DNA of 64,000 nt from NCBI GenBank assembly GCA_934102335.1, contig CAKOSP010000001.1, positions 62,001-126,000 of the forward strand, written 5' to 3'. The position numbers were made by a program, and so were the translations under genes. Below, in pieces: positions 24,016 through 33,041 of the stretch (the first letter of the stretch is position 1; each line of letters opens with the position of its first letter). Under the pieces are notes generated by a model that saw nothing but the letters and a program-made list of their open reading frames with translations, made no database searches and was not told the DNA's origin. Source of the DNA: an uncultured Bacilli bacterium (lineage in GTDB: Bacteria > Bacillota_I > Bacilli_A > RF39 > UBA660).

Positions 24016-25066
24016 AAATAATTCCTTTCTTTGCTAATTTGAAATCAACATTTACATTTATTTCATAGTTTAGCCATTCATCATTTAAATCTTTTCTATT
24101 TTTAATATAATACTTATTTTTAAATTCTAAAAAATCTAGATTATTTTCTTGCAAATACTTAATAAATTTTGTAACGTCTTCTTTAATAGTATTTTCAAAA
24201 GATTCACTAATTGTTTTTAGATCATTACTATTTTTCATATTAAAATCTGTTTCATTATTTATTATTTCACCGTAAGCTAAAATATTAATGTTTATTTTAT
24301 TATCTTTAATATCAATTTCTTTTTTACTAAAAACAACTCCAGCATTAATAATTTTGTCAGAAAATTCTTGAGCAATATAATATTTAGCATCATTTTCTTT
24401 AAACAAATTATAAATATAACTATGATTTTTATCTAAAAAATCTACTAATTTATAATTTTTAAAAGTAACCATTTTATCTACTTCAACTTTATCATTATCA
24501 ATACTTACGTAAGGTATAGCATTATCAAAATTAAAGTTCTCTATATTATTTATAAATTGATCAAATGTAAGAGAATGAAATTCATTTTTAGAATATTTAT
24601 TAATTTCCAATTGATTTTTAACAGCATTAGCCACTACAGGATTTTCTTCATTTTTAGTATTAAGGGTTTCTTTAGCATTTTTCGTTACACAAAAGTAAAA
24701 AAATTCCCTAACTTCGTTTTCTCTTATTATAAAATCATTTATTTCCTCTAATTTCTCTTTTGCTACATTTTCATCAATCAATAAAAGTACAGTATGAGCA
24801 AAGTAGGGATATAACTTAGTTTCTTCAGCAGCTTTTAAAAAGGCGTTAGATATACTTTTGTCAGTAGCGTCAACTGTATATGATTCAAAAACAACTTTAT
24901 TATTTCCTTTTTTACTATTAAGTATTTCATAAGTTACATTGTATTCATCATTTATATAATCAATTCCGATACTTGTGACGTAAGCTAGATTTTCTAACTC
25001 TTCATAATCAGAACAAGCCGTTGTAAAAAGTAAAATACAAATAAATAAAAATATTTTCTTTTTCAT
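23987..25066 (-). CDS. Ger(x)C family spore germination lipoprotein
   Basis: A 359-residue lipoprotein. The signal peptide ends in LLFTTACSD (lipobox cysteine ~18). DYEELENLAYVTSIGIDY is the hallmark opening of the Ger(x)C family, and the C-terminal third has the family's alternating strand-helix pattern. The start overlaps the A-subunit stop (ATGA). C subunits are anchored on the outer face of the inner spore membrane and are needed for receptor function. Here the C gene lies between A and B rather than last. Confidence 0.92.
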   Translation of the reverse strand: MKKKIFLFICILLFTTACSDYEELENLAYVTSIGIDYINDEYNVTYEILNSKKGNNKVVFESYTVDATDKSISNAFLKAAEETKLYPYFAHTVLLLIDENVAKEKLEEINDFIIRENEVREFFYFCVTKNAKETLNTKNEENPVVANAVKNQLEINKYSKNEFHSLTFDQFINNIENFNFDNAIPYVSIDNDKVEVDKMVTFKNYKLVDFLDKNHSYIYNLFKENDAKYYIAQEFSDKIINAGVVFSKKEIDIKDNKININILAYGEIINNETDFNMKNSNDLKTISESFENTIKEDVTKFIKYLQENNLDFLEFKNKYYIKNRKDLNDEWLNYEINVNVDFKLAKKGIIYDSLQNNKK

Positions 25067-26481
25067 TTGCTCACCTTTTTAATTAAATTTTCTTTTGCTA
25101 AGTTTTTGCTTCTTTTGTTATCTTTTAAAAATGAACTAGATAGCAATCCTTTTTTTAAGTACTCAAAATCAAATGGAGCAATAGGAATTGTATAACTTGT
25201 ATTTAATGTATTAATAGAAACCAAGTTAATTATGAAAAATATAATTGCCAATAATAATCCATATAAACCTAATAAAGATGCGCAAAGCAAGAAAATAAAT
25301 CTATAATGCCTTAAAGAATTAATTAAGTTTATATCATTGAACATTAAACTAGAAATATAAGTTAAAGCTACAACTATAATTATAATAGGGGAAACAATTC
25401 CAGCGGAAACTGAAGCATCTCCCAATATTAAGGCCCCTAAAATGGAAATCGCCGAACCAAAAATAGTGGGAAATCGCAAATCACTTTCTCTTAAAATTTC
25501 ACATACTAAAAGCATTAGAAAAACTTCAATTGTAGCAGGAAACGGTACATTTTCTCTTTGAACGGAAAAATTTATTAAAAGTTTGGTAGGTATAGTTTCT
25601 TGATTATAATTACTTATGGCAATGTATAAAGCTGGAGCAAGCATTGAGATAAAAAAGCAAAAAACTCTTAAAACTTTGATGAAATTTACATTTATACTTT
25701 TTGTATATCTATCAGTTTGTGGATTAATAAAATCAGATAAAAAGGCTGGTGCTATTAAAGCGTTACTAGTGGTATCAACAATTACAGCTACTTTTCCTTC
25801 AAGTAAAGAACTAACCACATTATCCGGTCTTTCAGTTTCAATAATGGTTGGAAATGTAGTTTTATTTTCATTATCGATAATCATAGCCAGTTCACTAGAA
25901 TCAGTAATTCCATCAATTTCGCAACTTTTAAGCTTATCTTGTATAAATCTTACTGAACTATAATTAGTTATTCCATCAATATATAAAATACCAATCATAG
26001 TTTTAGTCCTTTTTCCCACAGTCATATTCATGACTTTTAAATTTTTATCTTTTATTCTTTTTTTAATAAGGCCCAAATTTATTTGATAGTTTTCTACAAA
26101 AGCATCTTGAGGTCCTTTAATTGAAGCTTCAATACTAGATCTATCAATTGATCTATTAATATCCGCACGAGTTTCAATAGCATAAATTTTTTCATCAAAA
26201 ATTATTATGGTATAACCATTACTTAAATGAAATTCAATATCTTCTAAAGTATAAAGTTGTTTTGCATTAGCACTACCTAAAATATTATCAATATTATGAA
26301 TTTTGTCTTTTTCAATAATAGCGCTAACAATACCCTTTAAAACATAATCATGAACTTTATCAGAAGAACAAACAGTTTCAAGATAAAATACATCAATATT
26401 TTTTTTATTTAAAACATAAGATTTAGAAATCAAATCAGGTGTATTTGAATATTTTAATTTTATTATTTCTTTTAACTGCAT
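25063..26481 (-). CDS. Spore germination receptor subunit, GerAA type
   Basis: A 472-residue protein. A soluble N-terminal domain (~1-230) includes SSIEASIKGPQDAFVENYQINLGLIKKRI, the most conserved stretch of GerA proteins, and TKTMIGILYIDGI. About five or six membrane segments follow, with VPFPATIEVFLMLLVCEILRE and AISILGALILGDASVSAGIVS. The ORF could begin at 26508, but GGTGATAGT places the start at the MQLKEI codon. It is the first gene of the receptor operon and belongs to the dormant-spore inner membrane. A forespore sigmaG promoter is expected upstream; I could not identify one with confidence. Confidence 0.93.
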   Translation of the reverse strand: MQLKEIIKLKYSNTPDLISKSYVLNKKNIDVFYLETVCSSDKVHDYVLKGIVSAIIEKDKIHNIDNILGSANAKQLYTLEDIEFHLSNGYTIIIFDEKIYAIETRADINRSIDRSSIEASIKGPQDAFVENYQINLGLIKKRIKDKNLKVMNMTVGKRTKTMIGILYIDGITNYSSVRFIQDKLKSCEIDGITDSSELAMIIDNENKTTFPTIIETERPDNVVSSLLEGKVAVIVDTTSNALIAPAFLSDFINPQTDRYTKSINVNFIKVLRVFCFFISMLAPALYIAISNYNQETIPTKLLINFSVQRENVPFPATIEVFLMLLVCEILRESDLRFPTIFGSAISILGALILGDASVSAGIVSPIIIIVVALTYISSLMFNDINLINSLRHYRFIFLLCASLLGLYGLLLAIIFFIINLVSINTLNTSYTIPIAPFDFEYLKKGLLSSSFLKDNKRSKNLAKENLIKKVSK

Positions 26482-26554
26482 ACTATCACCATTTTTATTA
26501 TTTGCCAAAAACTGGTATTTATGTGTTAATTTCTTTTCTATTTAAAAATTTCCA

Positions 26555-26563
26555 TGATATAAT
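26555..26563 (+). promoter_or_regulatory. Extended -10 promoter of the rmuC operon
   Basis: TG-A-TATAAT lies 21 bases before the rmuC start, with a weak -35. Confidence 0.55.
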
Positions 26564-26584
26564 TAATTAGAAAGTAGGTAGATT

Positions 26585-27676
26585 ATGGAATACGTAATTT
26601 TAGGATTATTAATAGTTTTAATTATTTTAGTAATAATTTTATTATTAAGAAGAAACAATAATAATGATTTAACAGAAAGACTAGGTCATTTTGAAGCTAA
26701 CATTAATAAAGAAATAGGTAACTTTAAATTTGAAATGTCTAAAACACTACAAACAGATTTTGACAAATTAAATGATCGAATTGAGTATCGTTTAAATATG
26801 ATTAATGATAAAGTAAATGAAAGAATAGATCAAAACTTTGAAAAAAGTAATCGAACCTTCCAAAACGTACTAGAAAGACTAAGTAGAATTGATGAAGCTC
26901 AAAAGAAAATTGATGGATTGTCTACAGAGATTATTTCTTTACAAAGTGTTTTAACCGACAAAAAAACCAGAGGTACATTTGGAGAAGTAAATTTAGAGTA
27001 TATTTTAAAAAACGCTTTTGGCAATAAAGATACTGGTATATACGAAACCCAACACAAATTTAAAAATGGCTATATTGTTGATGCTCTTTTATATGCACCA
27101 TCACCACTAGGAACAATTTCTATAGATTCTAAATTTCCTTTAGAAAGCTATCAAAAGATGACTGATAAAAATAGAACTAAAGAAGAAAGAGTAGTTTTTG
27201 AAAAATTATTTGTTCAAGATGTTAAAAAACATATTGATGCTATAAGCACAAAATATATTGTACCTGGAGAAACTACGGAAGAAGCCATAATGTTTTTGCC
27301 TGCTGAAGCAATATTTGCAGAAATAAACGCTTATCATCCAGAACTATTAAATTATGCATATTCAAAAAAAGTATGGATAACTGGTCCAACTACCTTAGTA
27401 AGTACTTTATCTATTATAAGTATGATATTAAAAAATATGGAAAGAGATAAATATACTAAAGTAATTCATGAAGAACTTGGTAAATTAAGTATTGAATTTG
27501 CCAGATATAAAGAACGTTGGGAAAAATTATCAAAAAGTGTAAAAAGTGTAAATGCTTCAATAGATGAATTATCAATAACAACGGATAAAATCACAAAAAG
27601 ATTTGATTCAATTAATAATGTTGAAGTAGAAAAATTAGATGTTAATGTCAGAAAGGAACTAGAAAATGGCAAGTAA
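26585..27676 (+). CDS. rmuC: RmuC family DNA recombination protein
   Basis: A 363-residue protein. An N-terminal membrane segment (~3-22) is followed by a coiled-coil region to ~125 and then the RmuC nuclease-like core: KKTRGTFGEVNLEYIL, DALLYAPSPLGTISIDSKFPLESYQ, EAIMFLPAEAIFAEI and WITGPTTLVSTLSII. RmuC limits inversions at short repeats in E. coli; the biochemistry is not settled. It is the first gene of a tightly packed operon with overlaps down to dusB. Start set by AAGTAGGTAG upstream. Confidence 0.93.
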   Translation: MEYVILGLLIVLIILVIILLLRRNNNNDLTERLGHFEANINKEIGNFKFEMSKTLQTDFDKLNDRIEYRLNMINDKVNERIDQNFEKSNRTFQNVLERLSRIDEAQKKIDGLSTEIISLQSVLTDKKTRGTFGEVNLEYILKNAFGNKDTGIYETQHKFKNGYIVDALLYAPSPLGTISIDSKFPLESYQKMTDKNRTKEERVVFEKLFVQDVKKHIDAISTKYIVPGETTEEAIMFLPAEAIFAEINAYHPELLNYAYSKKVWITGPTTLVSTLSIISMILKNMERDKYTKVIHEELGKLSIEFARYKERWEKLSKSVKSVNASIDELSITTDKITKRFDSINNVEVEKLDVNVRKELENGK

Positions 27677-28184
27677 TTTAGCTGCGTGGTTCGTATCATT
27701 ATTTTCGTTTTTAACTGTTAATACTTTTGGCAAGTATTTAACAGCTCTTATTATTTCTATGTTTCCAGTATTGGAGTTAAGAGGCGGCTTAATAGCGTCA
27801 TCTTGCTTGCTACATTTAAATCCTACATTAAGTGTTCTTGCATGTATTATTGGAAATATGATACCAGTACCATTTATTTTATGGTTTATAATGCCTCTTT
27901 TTGATAAATGGAAAAAAACCAAACACATGAAAAAAATTGTAGACTGGGTGGAAAATAAAGCTAATAAAAAGAAAAAACAAATTGAAGACTTAAAATATTA
28001 TGGTTTAATGATATTTGTGGCCATACCTTTTCCAGCCACAGGCGCTTGGACTGGAGCATTAATTGCCTCTATGTTAGATATGGATAAGAAAAAAAGTTTC
28101 TTTTCAATCTTTTTAGGAGTTATTATAGCAAGTTTAATTATGTTAATAGTTTCTTTTGGAGTACTAGGGAGTTTATGCAAATGA
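27666..28184 (+). CDS. Small multi-drug export family membrane protein
   Basis: A 172-residue protein with four to five hydrophobic segments. PVLELRGGLIAS, GNMIPVPFI and FVAIPFPATGAWTGALIASML are the conserved blocks of the Sm_multidrug_ex family (COG2426). Despite the name, transport activity is poorly established. It overlaps rmuC by 11 bases and ends in an ATGA overlap with the next gene, so it is translated as part of the operon. Confidence 0.88.
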   Translation: MASNLAAWFVSLFSFLTVNTFGKYLTALIISMFPVLELRGGLIASSCLLHLNPTLSVLACIIGNMIPVPFILWFIMPLFDKWKKTKHMKKIVDWVENKANKKKKQIEDLKYYGLMIFVAIPFPATGAWTGALIASMLDMDKKKSFFSIFLGVIIASLIMLIVSFGVLGSLCK

Positions 28185-28801
28185 AAATAATTTTAGTATC
28201 AAACAATGAATTATCAAACAATTTTTACTTTGAAGAGGAAACAAATATTGAAACTAAAAAGAAATTTAGACCATTAAGTATTGAAGGAGAACAACAAGCC
28301 AAAAAGTTAGCCAAAAAAGATATATTTAATAATATTGAAAGAATATACTCTGATGCCTCAGTTTCTAATATTGATAGTGCAAAATACTTAGCAGAAGTTC
28401 TAAAACAAGATGTAATAATAAATAAACGTTTACATGATATAAAAATTGGCGATTTAAAAGGTAAAACAGTTAAAATGCTAAGTTTTTTTCAAGAACATGA
28501 TTTTACATTTAAACTGGATGGAGGAGAATCATTAAAAGATGCTGGTGTAAGAATATCTTCATTTATAAGAAATATTTTAAATGATAGCTATGAAAATATA
28601 GTTATATATTTACCTAAAAGATGTATATTGGCATATTTAATTAATCATACGAGTGCCGAATTTAACCTTGATGATAGACTCGTTTTATCATATAATGATG
28701 AAGTGATTTTAGGTAATACGGATGAGACTATGGATATTTTTGAACTTACCTTTGAAGAATGCGAGTTAAAGAAAATAGCAATAATAAAAGAAGAGGTGTA
28801 A
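28181..28801 (+). CDS. Histidine-phosphatase-like protein lacking catalytic residues
   Basis: A 206-residue protein with the phosphoglycerate-mutase-like frame: RPLSIEGEQQAKKLAKK, then IERIYSDASVSNIDSAKYLAEVL, then GESLKDAGVRISSFI. The catalytic RHG tripeptide at the N-terminus is replaced by SNN, the usual S..R..QT arginine is absent (SDASVSNIDSA), and the late histidine motif reads YLPKRC. It is therefore probably not an active phosphatase and may have a binding role. Start at 28181 is preferred over 28175 because GGGAG is then nine bases away; it overlaps the previous stop as ATGA. Confidence 0.7.
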   Translation: MKIILVSNNELSNNFYFEEETNIETKKKFRPLSIEGEQQAKKLAKKDIFNNIERIYSDASVSNIDSAKYLAEVLKQDVIINKRLHDIKIGDLKGKTVKMLSFFQEHDFTFKLDGGESLKDAGVRISSFIRNILNDSYENIVIYLPKRCILAYLINHTSAEFNLDDRLVLSYNDEVILGNTDETMDIFELTFEECELKKIAIIKEEV

Positions 28802-28802
28802 T

Positions 28803-29363
28803 ATGAAATTAAAAGTCAAAATAGGAGTGAGTAATCATCATGTTCATTTAAAAAAAGAAACTTATGAAGCACTTTTTGATGAACCAATAAAAAAGAAAAA
28901 AGATTTAAATCAAATTGGTCAATTTGCAAGTGAACAAACACTTACAATTAAAACTGATAAGTATGAAATATCAAATGTTAGAGTATTAGGTCCATTTAGA
29001 AATTATGATCAAGTAGAAATTTCTAAAAGTGACGCTAGAAAATTAGGAATAGATCCTCCTGTAAGAGATAGCGGTGATTTAAAAGATGCATTAGAAATCA
29101 CTTTAGTTACAGAAAAATCAAGTGTTGTAGTTAAAGGATGTATTTTAGCTAAAAGACACATCCATATGAATACAACTGAAGCATTAAAATTAGGCATTAA
29201 AAACTTACAACCTATGAGATTAATAATTGACAATGAAAAAAGTGGAACATTAAATGGAGTAGTAAAAGTTTCAGATGATGGTTATTTTGAAGCTCATGTA
29301 GACACGGATGAAGCAGCAGCATTTAATTTAAATAATAACGACGAGGTAGAAGTTGAAATATAG
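28803..29363 (+). CDS. pduL: Phosphate propanoyltransferase / PduL-type phosphotransacetylase
   Basis: A 186-residue protein. KIGVSNHHVHL holds metal-binding histidines, followed by VRVLGPFRNYDQVEIS, DARKLGI, PPVRDSGD, then AKRHIHMNTTEA and VDTDEAAAF. These are the PduL motifs, at normal length. PduL makes acyl phosphate from acyl-CoA; with no microcompartment signal at its N-terminus and no shell genes near, the housekeeping role acetyl-CoA to acetyl phosphate is likely, feeding AckA (53567). It starts one base after the preceding stop behind AGAGGTG and overlaps dusB by 11 bases. Confidence 0.94.
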   Translation: MKLKVKIGVSNHHVHLKKETYEALFDEPIKKKKDLNQIGQFASEQTLTIKTDKYEISNVRVLGPFRNYDQVEISKSDARKLGIDPPVRDSGDLKDALEITLVTEKSSVVVKGCILAKRHIHMNTTEALKLGIKNLQPMRLIIDNEKSGTLNGVVKVSDDGYFEAHVDTDEAAAFNLNNNDEVEVEI

Positions 29364-30348
29364 TTTTAAAATAAAGAATATTGAAATAAAAAATCCAATA
29401 ATTGTGGCGCCAATGGCTGGCATAACAAATACATCATATAGAAAGATATGTAAAGATATGGGAGCTGCTTTAGTAGTAGCGGAAATGGTTTCTGATAAAG
29501 CTTTAGTTTATGGTAGTCAAAAAACTTATGATTTATTAAAAATGGATGATAAAGAAAGGCCTATTTCTCAACAAATATTTGGATCAGACAAAGAATCATT
29601 TGTTAGTGCTGCAAAAATTGTATATGAAAAAATGCATCCAGATATAATAGATATTAATATGGGTTGCCCAGTTCCGAAGGTTGCTTTAAGAGCACAAGCA
29701 GGTTCTGCTTTACTTAAAAGCCCCGAAAAGATAAAAGAAATAATAAAGTCTGTAGTAGCAGCAGTTCCAGTGCCTGTAACAGTTAAGATAAGAAGTGGCT
29801 GGGATGAAAATAGTATAAATGCTATCACTGTAGCAAAAATATGTGAAGAAGCTGGAGCAAGTGCTATAGCTATTCATGCAAGAACTAGATCACAAGGATA
29901 TTCTGGCAAAGCCGATTGGAACATTATAAAAGAAGTAGTTGAAAATGTTAATATACCAGTAATAGGTAATGGTGATGTAAAAACTTGTTATGATGCTAAA
30001 AGAATGCTTGAAGAAACTGGTTGTAATGGAGTTATGATTGGAAGAGGCATTTTAGGTAATCCTTGGTTAATAAAAGAGTGTGTCGATTATTTAGAGGATG
30101 ATATAGTACCCAGAATCATTTCTTTAGAAGAAAAAATAGAAATGATGAAGTTACATACCAATATGCTTTATCAAGATAAATCAGAACGTGAAGCTACACT
30201 TGAGTTAAGAAGTATATTAATGTACTACTTGAAGGGTCTGCCAAATACTCACGATGCAAAATTAAAATTATGTAAATCAAATTCTCAAGAAGAATATTTA
30301 AATATTATAGATGAATATTATCAGAGTGTTTTGTATAGTAAAGTTTAA
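29353..30348 (+). CDS. dusB: tRNA-dihydrouridine synthase, DusB type
   Basis: A 331-residue flavin enzyme. PMAGITNTSYRKICK and VVAEMVSDKAL are the N-terminal FMN barrel signatures. NMGCPVPKV carries the catalytic cysteine; the AIHARTRSQGYSGKADW and IGNGDVKT segments bind FMN and tRNA. The start is TTG behind GAGGT, inside the end of pduL, which fits the coupling seen throughout this operon. It reduces uridines in tRNA to dihydrouridine. A terminator follows. Confidence 0.94.
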   Translation: MKYSFKIKNIEIKNPIIVAPMAGITNTSYRKICKDMGAALVVAEMVSDKALVYGSQKTYDLLKMDDKERPISQQIFGSDKESFVSAAKIVYEKMHPDIIDINMGCPVPKVALRAQAGSALLKSPEKIKEIIKSVVAAVPVPVTVKIRSGWDENSINAITVAKICEEAGASAIAIHARTRSQGYSGKADWNIIKEVVENVNIPVIGNGDVKTCYDAKRMLEETGCNGVMIGRGILGNPWLIKECVDYLEDDIVPRIISLEEKIEMMKLHTNMLYQDKSEREATLELRSILMYYLKGLPNTHDAKLKLCKSNSQEEYLNIIDEYYQSVLYSKV

Positions 30349-30368
30349 TGTAAATTATACAATTATTT

Positions 30369-30403
30369 AAAGTATACCATTTTATATATGGTATACTTTT
30401 TAT
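30369..30403 (+). terminator. Terminator of the rmuC-dusB operon
   Basis: AAAGTATACCAT (30369-30380) pairs with ATGGTATACTTT (30388-30399), followed by a T run. Confidence 0.85.
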
Positions 30404-30543
30404 ATCGAGTATAAATACCCTAATGTTAAATTATATTGACAAATTTCCAATTAAAGTTGCTAGACTTAGGAAAAGCAAAATGTTATTATTGACTCATTAA
30501 ATTTATTTAGGGGATTTAATAATCAAAGAAGAAAGGTGATAAA

Positions 30544-31257
30544 ATGAAGTTTGAAGAAAAATTAATATTATTAAGAAAGAAAAAACAATTATCTCAAGAA
30601 CAATTGGCTGAAAAATTAAATGTTACTAGACAAACAGTATCAAAATGGGAACTTGGACAATCAAAACCAGATATGGAAAAACTAACTGCTATAAGTAAAT
30701 TGTTTGAAGTAAATATTGATATTCTTACGGATGAAAACAAAGTATTAGATGATAATTTTCAAACAAAAGAAAGCCCAAAAAGAATAGGAGATATTAAAAT
30801 TAAAAGAAAAGGTGTACTTTATATTTTAATTGTTATATTAATTGCTTCTTGTGTAGCATTAACAATTAATATAACAACACAAATAAAAAATAGACAAGAA
30901 ACACTTAAACAGCAAGAAATAGCCAAACAAGAAGAAGCTAAAAGACTCAGAGAAGAAGAGGAAAAGCAAAGAAAAAGAGAGTCATTTAATGCTGTATTAA
31001 CATTCTTTTCAGGAAGTCAAATGAAAGAAAGCGTTAGTTTAGCTTTAGATAGGGTTATAACAAATAATAAAACAAATTCAGAAAATTTAATCGAAGTTAC
31101 TTATAATGGTACATCATATGGCACAGATGGAAACGAAATAAAAAACATTAAGAGTTTACTTAAGACTTTTGATGACTTTGATATGGTAAAATACGAAGTA
31201 TCATACGAATATAATGACGAAGGTTATATTAATAAGATGAATATAGAAGATTTATAA
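30544..31257 (+). CDS. XRE-family HTH regulator with membrane segment and coiled coil
   Basis: A 237-residue protein. The N-terminal helix-turn-helix (LRKKKQLSQEQLAEKLNVTRQTVSKWELGQSKPD) is a classic XRE type. A transmembrane segment (~97-116, GVLYILIVILIASCVALTI) is followed by a charged coiled coil rich in Q, E, K and R (~120-155), then a soluble C-terminal domain. A membrane-tethered DNA-binding protein with an outside sensory domain fits this layout. It is followed after 14 bases by lemA, suggesting a joint envelope role. RBS: AGAAAGGTGAT. Confidence 0.88.
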   Translation: MKFEEKLILLRKKKQLSQEQLAEKLNVTRQTVSKWELGQSKPDMEKLTAISKLFEVNIDILTDENKVLDDNFQTKESPKRIGDIKIKRKGVLYILIVILIASCVALTINITTQIKNRQETLKQQEIAKQEEAKRLREEEEKQRKRESFNAVLTFFSGSQMKESVSLALDRVITNNKTNSENLIEVTYNGTSYGTDGNEIKNIKSLLKTFDDFDMVKYEVSYEYNDEGYINKMNIEDL

Positions 31258-31271
31258 GGGAGGCATGAAAG

Positions 31272-31811
31272 ATGATTTTAAATATATGTTTAATTGTATT
31301 AATAATTTTGATTTTAATAGTAATAGGGGGTTATAATCGTTTTATCAAAGCAAATAATTCCATAAAGGAATCTGCATCTGCAATTGATGTTTTATTAAAA
31401 CAGAGATTTGATTTATTGCCTAACATTATCGAATGTGTTAAAGGGTATGCAAACTATGAAAAAAGTACTTTTGAAGATGTAGTTAAACTAAGAAATAATT
31501 ACAATAATACTAATTTTAGTGTAGAAGAAACAGAAAAAATAAATAAAAGTTTTGCTCCTATTATGGCTCTAGCAGAAAATTATCCAGAACTTAAAGCCAA
31601 TGAACAATTTTTAAGCTTACAAGATAGTTTAAAAGAAATTGAAAACACAATAAATAATGCTCGACTTGTTTACAATAATGAAGTAACTAACTTTAATAAT
31701 TTAGTTGAATCTGTACCATCAAATATAGTGGGTAAAATATTTGGCTTTGAAAAGCAAGAATTATTTAAAGTAAACGATGAAGAAAAACAAAATATAAAAG
31801 TAAGTTTATAA
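31272..31811 (+). CDS. lemA: LemA family protein
   Basis: A 179-residue membrane protein. A short N-terminus and one transmembrane segment (~1-20) lead into YNRFIKANNSIKESASAIDVLLKQRFDLLPNIIECVKGYANYE, the LemA signature, and then LSLQDSLKEIENTINNARLVYNNEVTNFN. The family is common, helical and poorly understood. It is shorter at the C-terminus than some members. Cotranscribed with the XRE gene; a strong terminator follows. Confidence 0.93.
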   Translation: MILNICLIVLIILILIVIGGYNRFIKANNSIKESASAIDVLLKQRFDLLPNIIECVKGYANYEKSTFEDVVKLRNNYNNTNFSVEETEKINKSFAPIMALAENYPELKANEQFLSLQDSLKEIENTINNARLVYNNEVTNFNNLVESVPSNIVGKIFGFEKQELFKVNDEEKQNIKVSL

Positions 31812-31818
31812 AATTAAC

Positions 31819-31859
31819 TGCCTGTTTTGTAAAAAACAGGCTTTTTTTTTTTTTTTTTT
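31819..31859 (+). terminator. Terminator after lemA with 19-T run
   Basis: GCCTGTTTT (31819-31827) pairs with AAAACAGGC (31832-31840), followed by 19 consecutive T's. The run may vary in length between strains or reads. Confidence 0.88.
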
Positions 31860-31862
31860 CTA

Positions 31863-31893
31863 TGATATCATGGTAATGATAGGATAAGTGATT
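31863..31893 (+). promoter_or_regulatory. Extended -10 and conserved leader of the first camelysin-like gene
   Basis: TG-A-TATCAT (31863-31871) is followed by AATGATAGGATAAGTGATT (31875-31893). The same leader block precedes the next paralog at 33016-33034. Confidence 0.55.
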
Positions 31894-31898
31894 TAAAG

Positions 31899-32957
31899 AT
31901 GAGTAATAAAAAGACGATTATAACTTCAGTGTTAGTAGCAGTTTTGGTTGTGGCAACATTAACCGCAACATATGCATACTTTCAAGCAAGGATAGGAACT
32001 GGATCTACAACAAATACCACAGTAACAGCCAAAACAATCGATGGGTTAACATTTAATCAAGGAACAAATTTATCAATATCTGCAACACAAACAAATTTTG
32101 CAAGTGGAAAAGGTAATCTATCATCAAGTACTAGTCCTACAGTAACACTAAAAGCTAGAAATGATGCAGCAGCAAGTTATAATTATAAAGCTTGTTTAAA
32201 TATTACAGAAAATACATTTGTACATTCACAAATTAGCTTAACTGAAACAAGTAGTGGTAGAACAGTTAATCTTTTACCATACCCTTATTATCAAAAAAGT
32301 ACTACTCAAGCTGGTGTAAATTGGACACTAAATGATGACCGAAGTATAACGGTGTATGGTACTCCAACAGATTATTCTGCATTAACAATTATTAGAACTA
32401 GTGATAGTAATATAATTGAACAGTTAAAGAATCAAAATTTAATTTTAAATCTTAATCCCACTAAAAATAGTTCTTCTTTAAATATAGCCTCAGATATTGC
32501 ATTATATAAAAATTCAAGTGTTGTAAAAACGTTTGGTTTCTCAAGCTTTCCTGCAAATGTTTCTACAATTGGATACGATTTCGATACGATAACTATATCA
32601 ATAAAAAGAAGTAATAATAATGTTCTAATAGATACTACTTTATATCCTCAGCTTGAAGTAGGATCAAGTGCTAGTCCATATGATCAATATGGATATATTG
32701 AAAATACAGACCTAGAGCTTACAGTAACTAAAAATGGAACCACAGTATTGACAAAAGATATAACTCATGGAACTGGAGAGATTTGCATTCCAACAACAAA
32801 TGGTGGAAGCACTACGACTCACACAATAAGTGCTGCAGCAGGGTCTACAACTACTGACACATGGAACGCAACAGTTACATTTAAAAATTATAATAACAAT
32901 CAAAATGTTAATTTAGATAAAACTTTTAATTCTAATTTTGTGTTTACAAGAATATAA
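31899..32957 (+). CDS. Camelysin/TasA-like surface protein with phage-type inner module (paralog 1)
   Basis: A 352-residue exported protein. The N-terminus (KKTIITSVLVAVLVVATLTATYAYF) matches SipW-dependent signal peptides. Residues ~30-125 are a threonine/serine-rich beta domain shared with the other two paralogs (KARNDAAASYNYKACLNITENTFVHS). A central module (~128-265: NLLPYPYYQ, DDRSITVYGTPTD, LEVGSSASPYDQYG) resembles modules in phage tail and structural proteins. The C-terminal ~85 residues (LTVTKNGTTVLTKDITHG...) are again shared. The cut points match those in paralog 2. Likely cell- or spore-surface fibre protein; ligand unknown. No sipW gene in the window. Confidence 0.75.
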   Translation: MSNKKTIITSVLVAVLVVATLTATYAYFQARIGTGSTTNTTVTAKTIDGLTFNQGTNLSISATQTNFASGKGNLSSSTSPTVTLKARNDAAASYNYKACLNITENTFVHSQISLTETSSGRTVNLLPYPYYQKSTTQAGVNWTLNDDRSITVYGTPTDYSALTIIRTSDSNIIEQLKNQNLILNLNPTKNSSSLNIASDIALYKNSSVVKTFGFSSFPANVSTIGYDFDTITISIKRSNNNVLIDTTLYPQLEVGSSASPYDQYGYIENTDLELTVTKNGTTVLTKDITHGTGEICIPTTNGGSTTTHTISAAAGSTTTDTWNATVTFKNYNNNQNVNLDKTFNSNFVFTRI

Positions 32958-33003
32958 AAAAAATATTTATTACAAAAAAAGTCTTTTTTTATTTTTTTGA
33001 ATA

Positions 33004-33034
33004 TGCTATCATAATAATGATAGGATAAGTGATT
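33004..33034 (+). promoter_or_regulatory. Extended -10 and conserved leader of the second camelysin-like gene
   Basis: TG-C-TATCAT (33004-33012) and the repeated block AATGATAGGATAAGTGATT (33016-33034) precede the start. Confidence 0.55.
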
Positions 33035-33041
33035 AAGCATT

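Noticed and set aside
25616..25963. A 115-codon plus-strand frame inside the gerA-type gene
   Set aside because: Antisense shadow of a well-identified gene without start signals.
31841..31859. 19-T run as a possible phase-variation tract
   Set aside because: It lies in a terminator tail outside coding sequence and before the next gene's -10, so the simple explanation is an over-long terminator T run.
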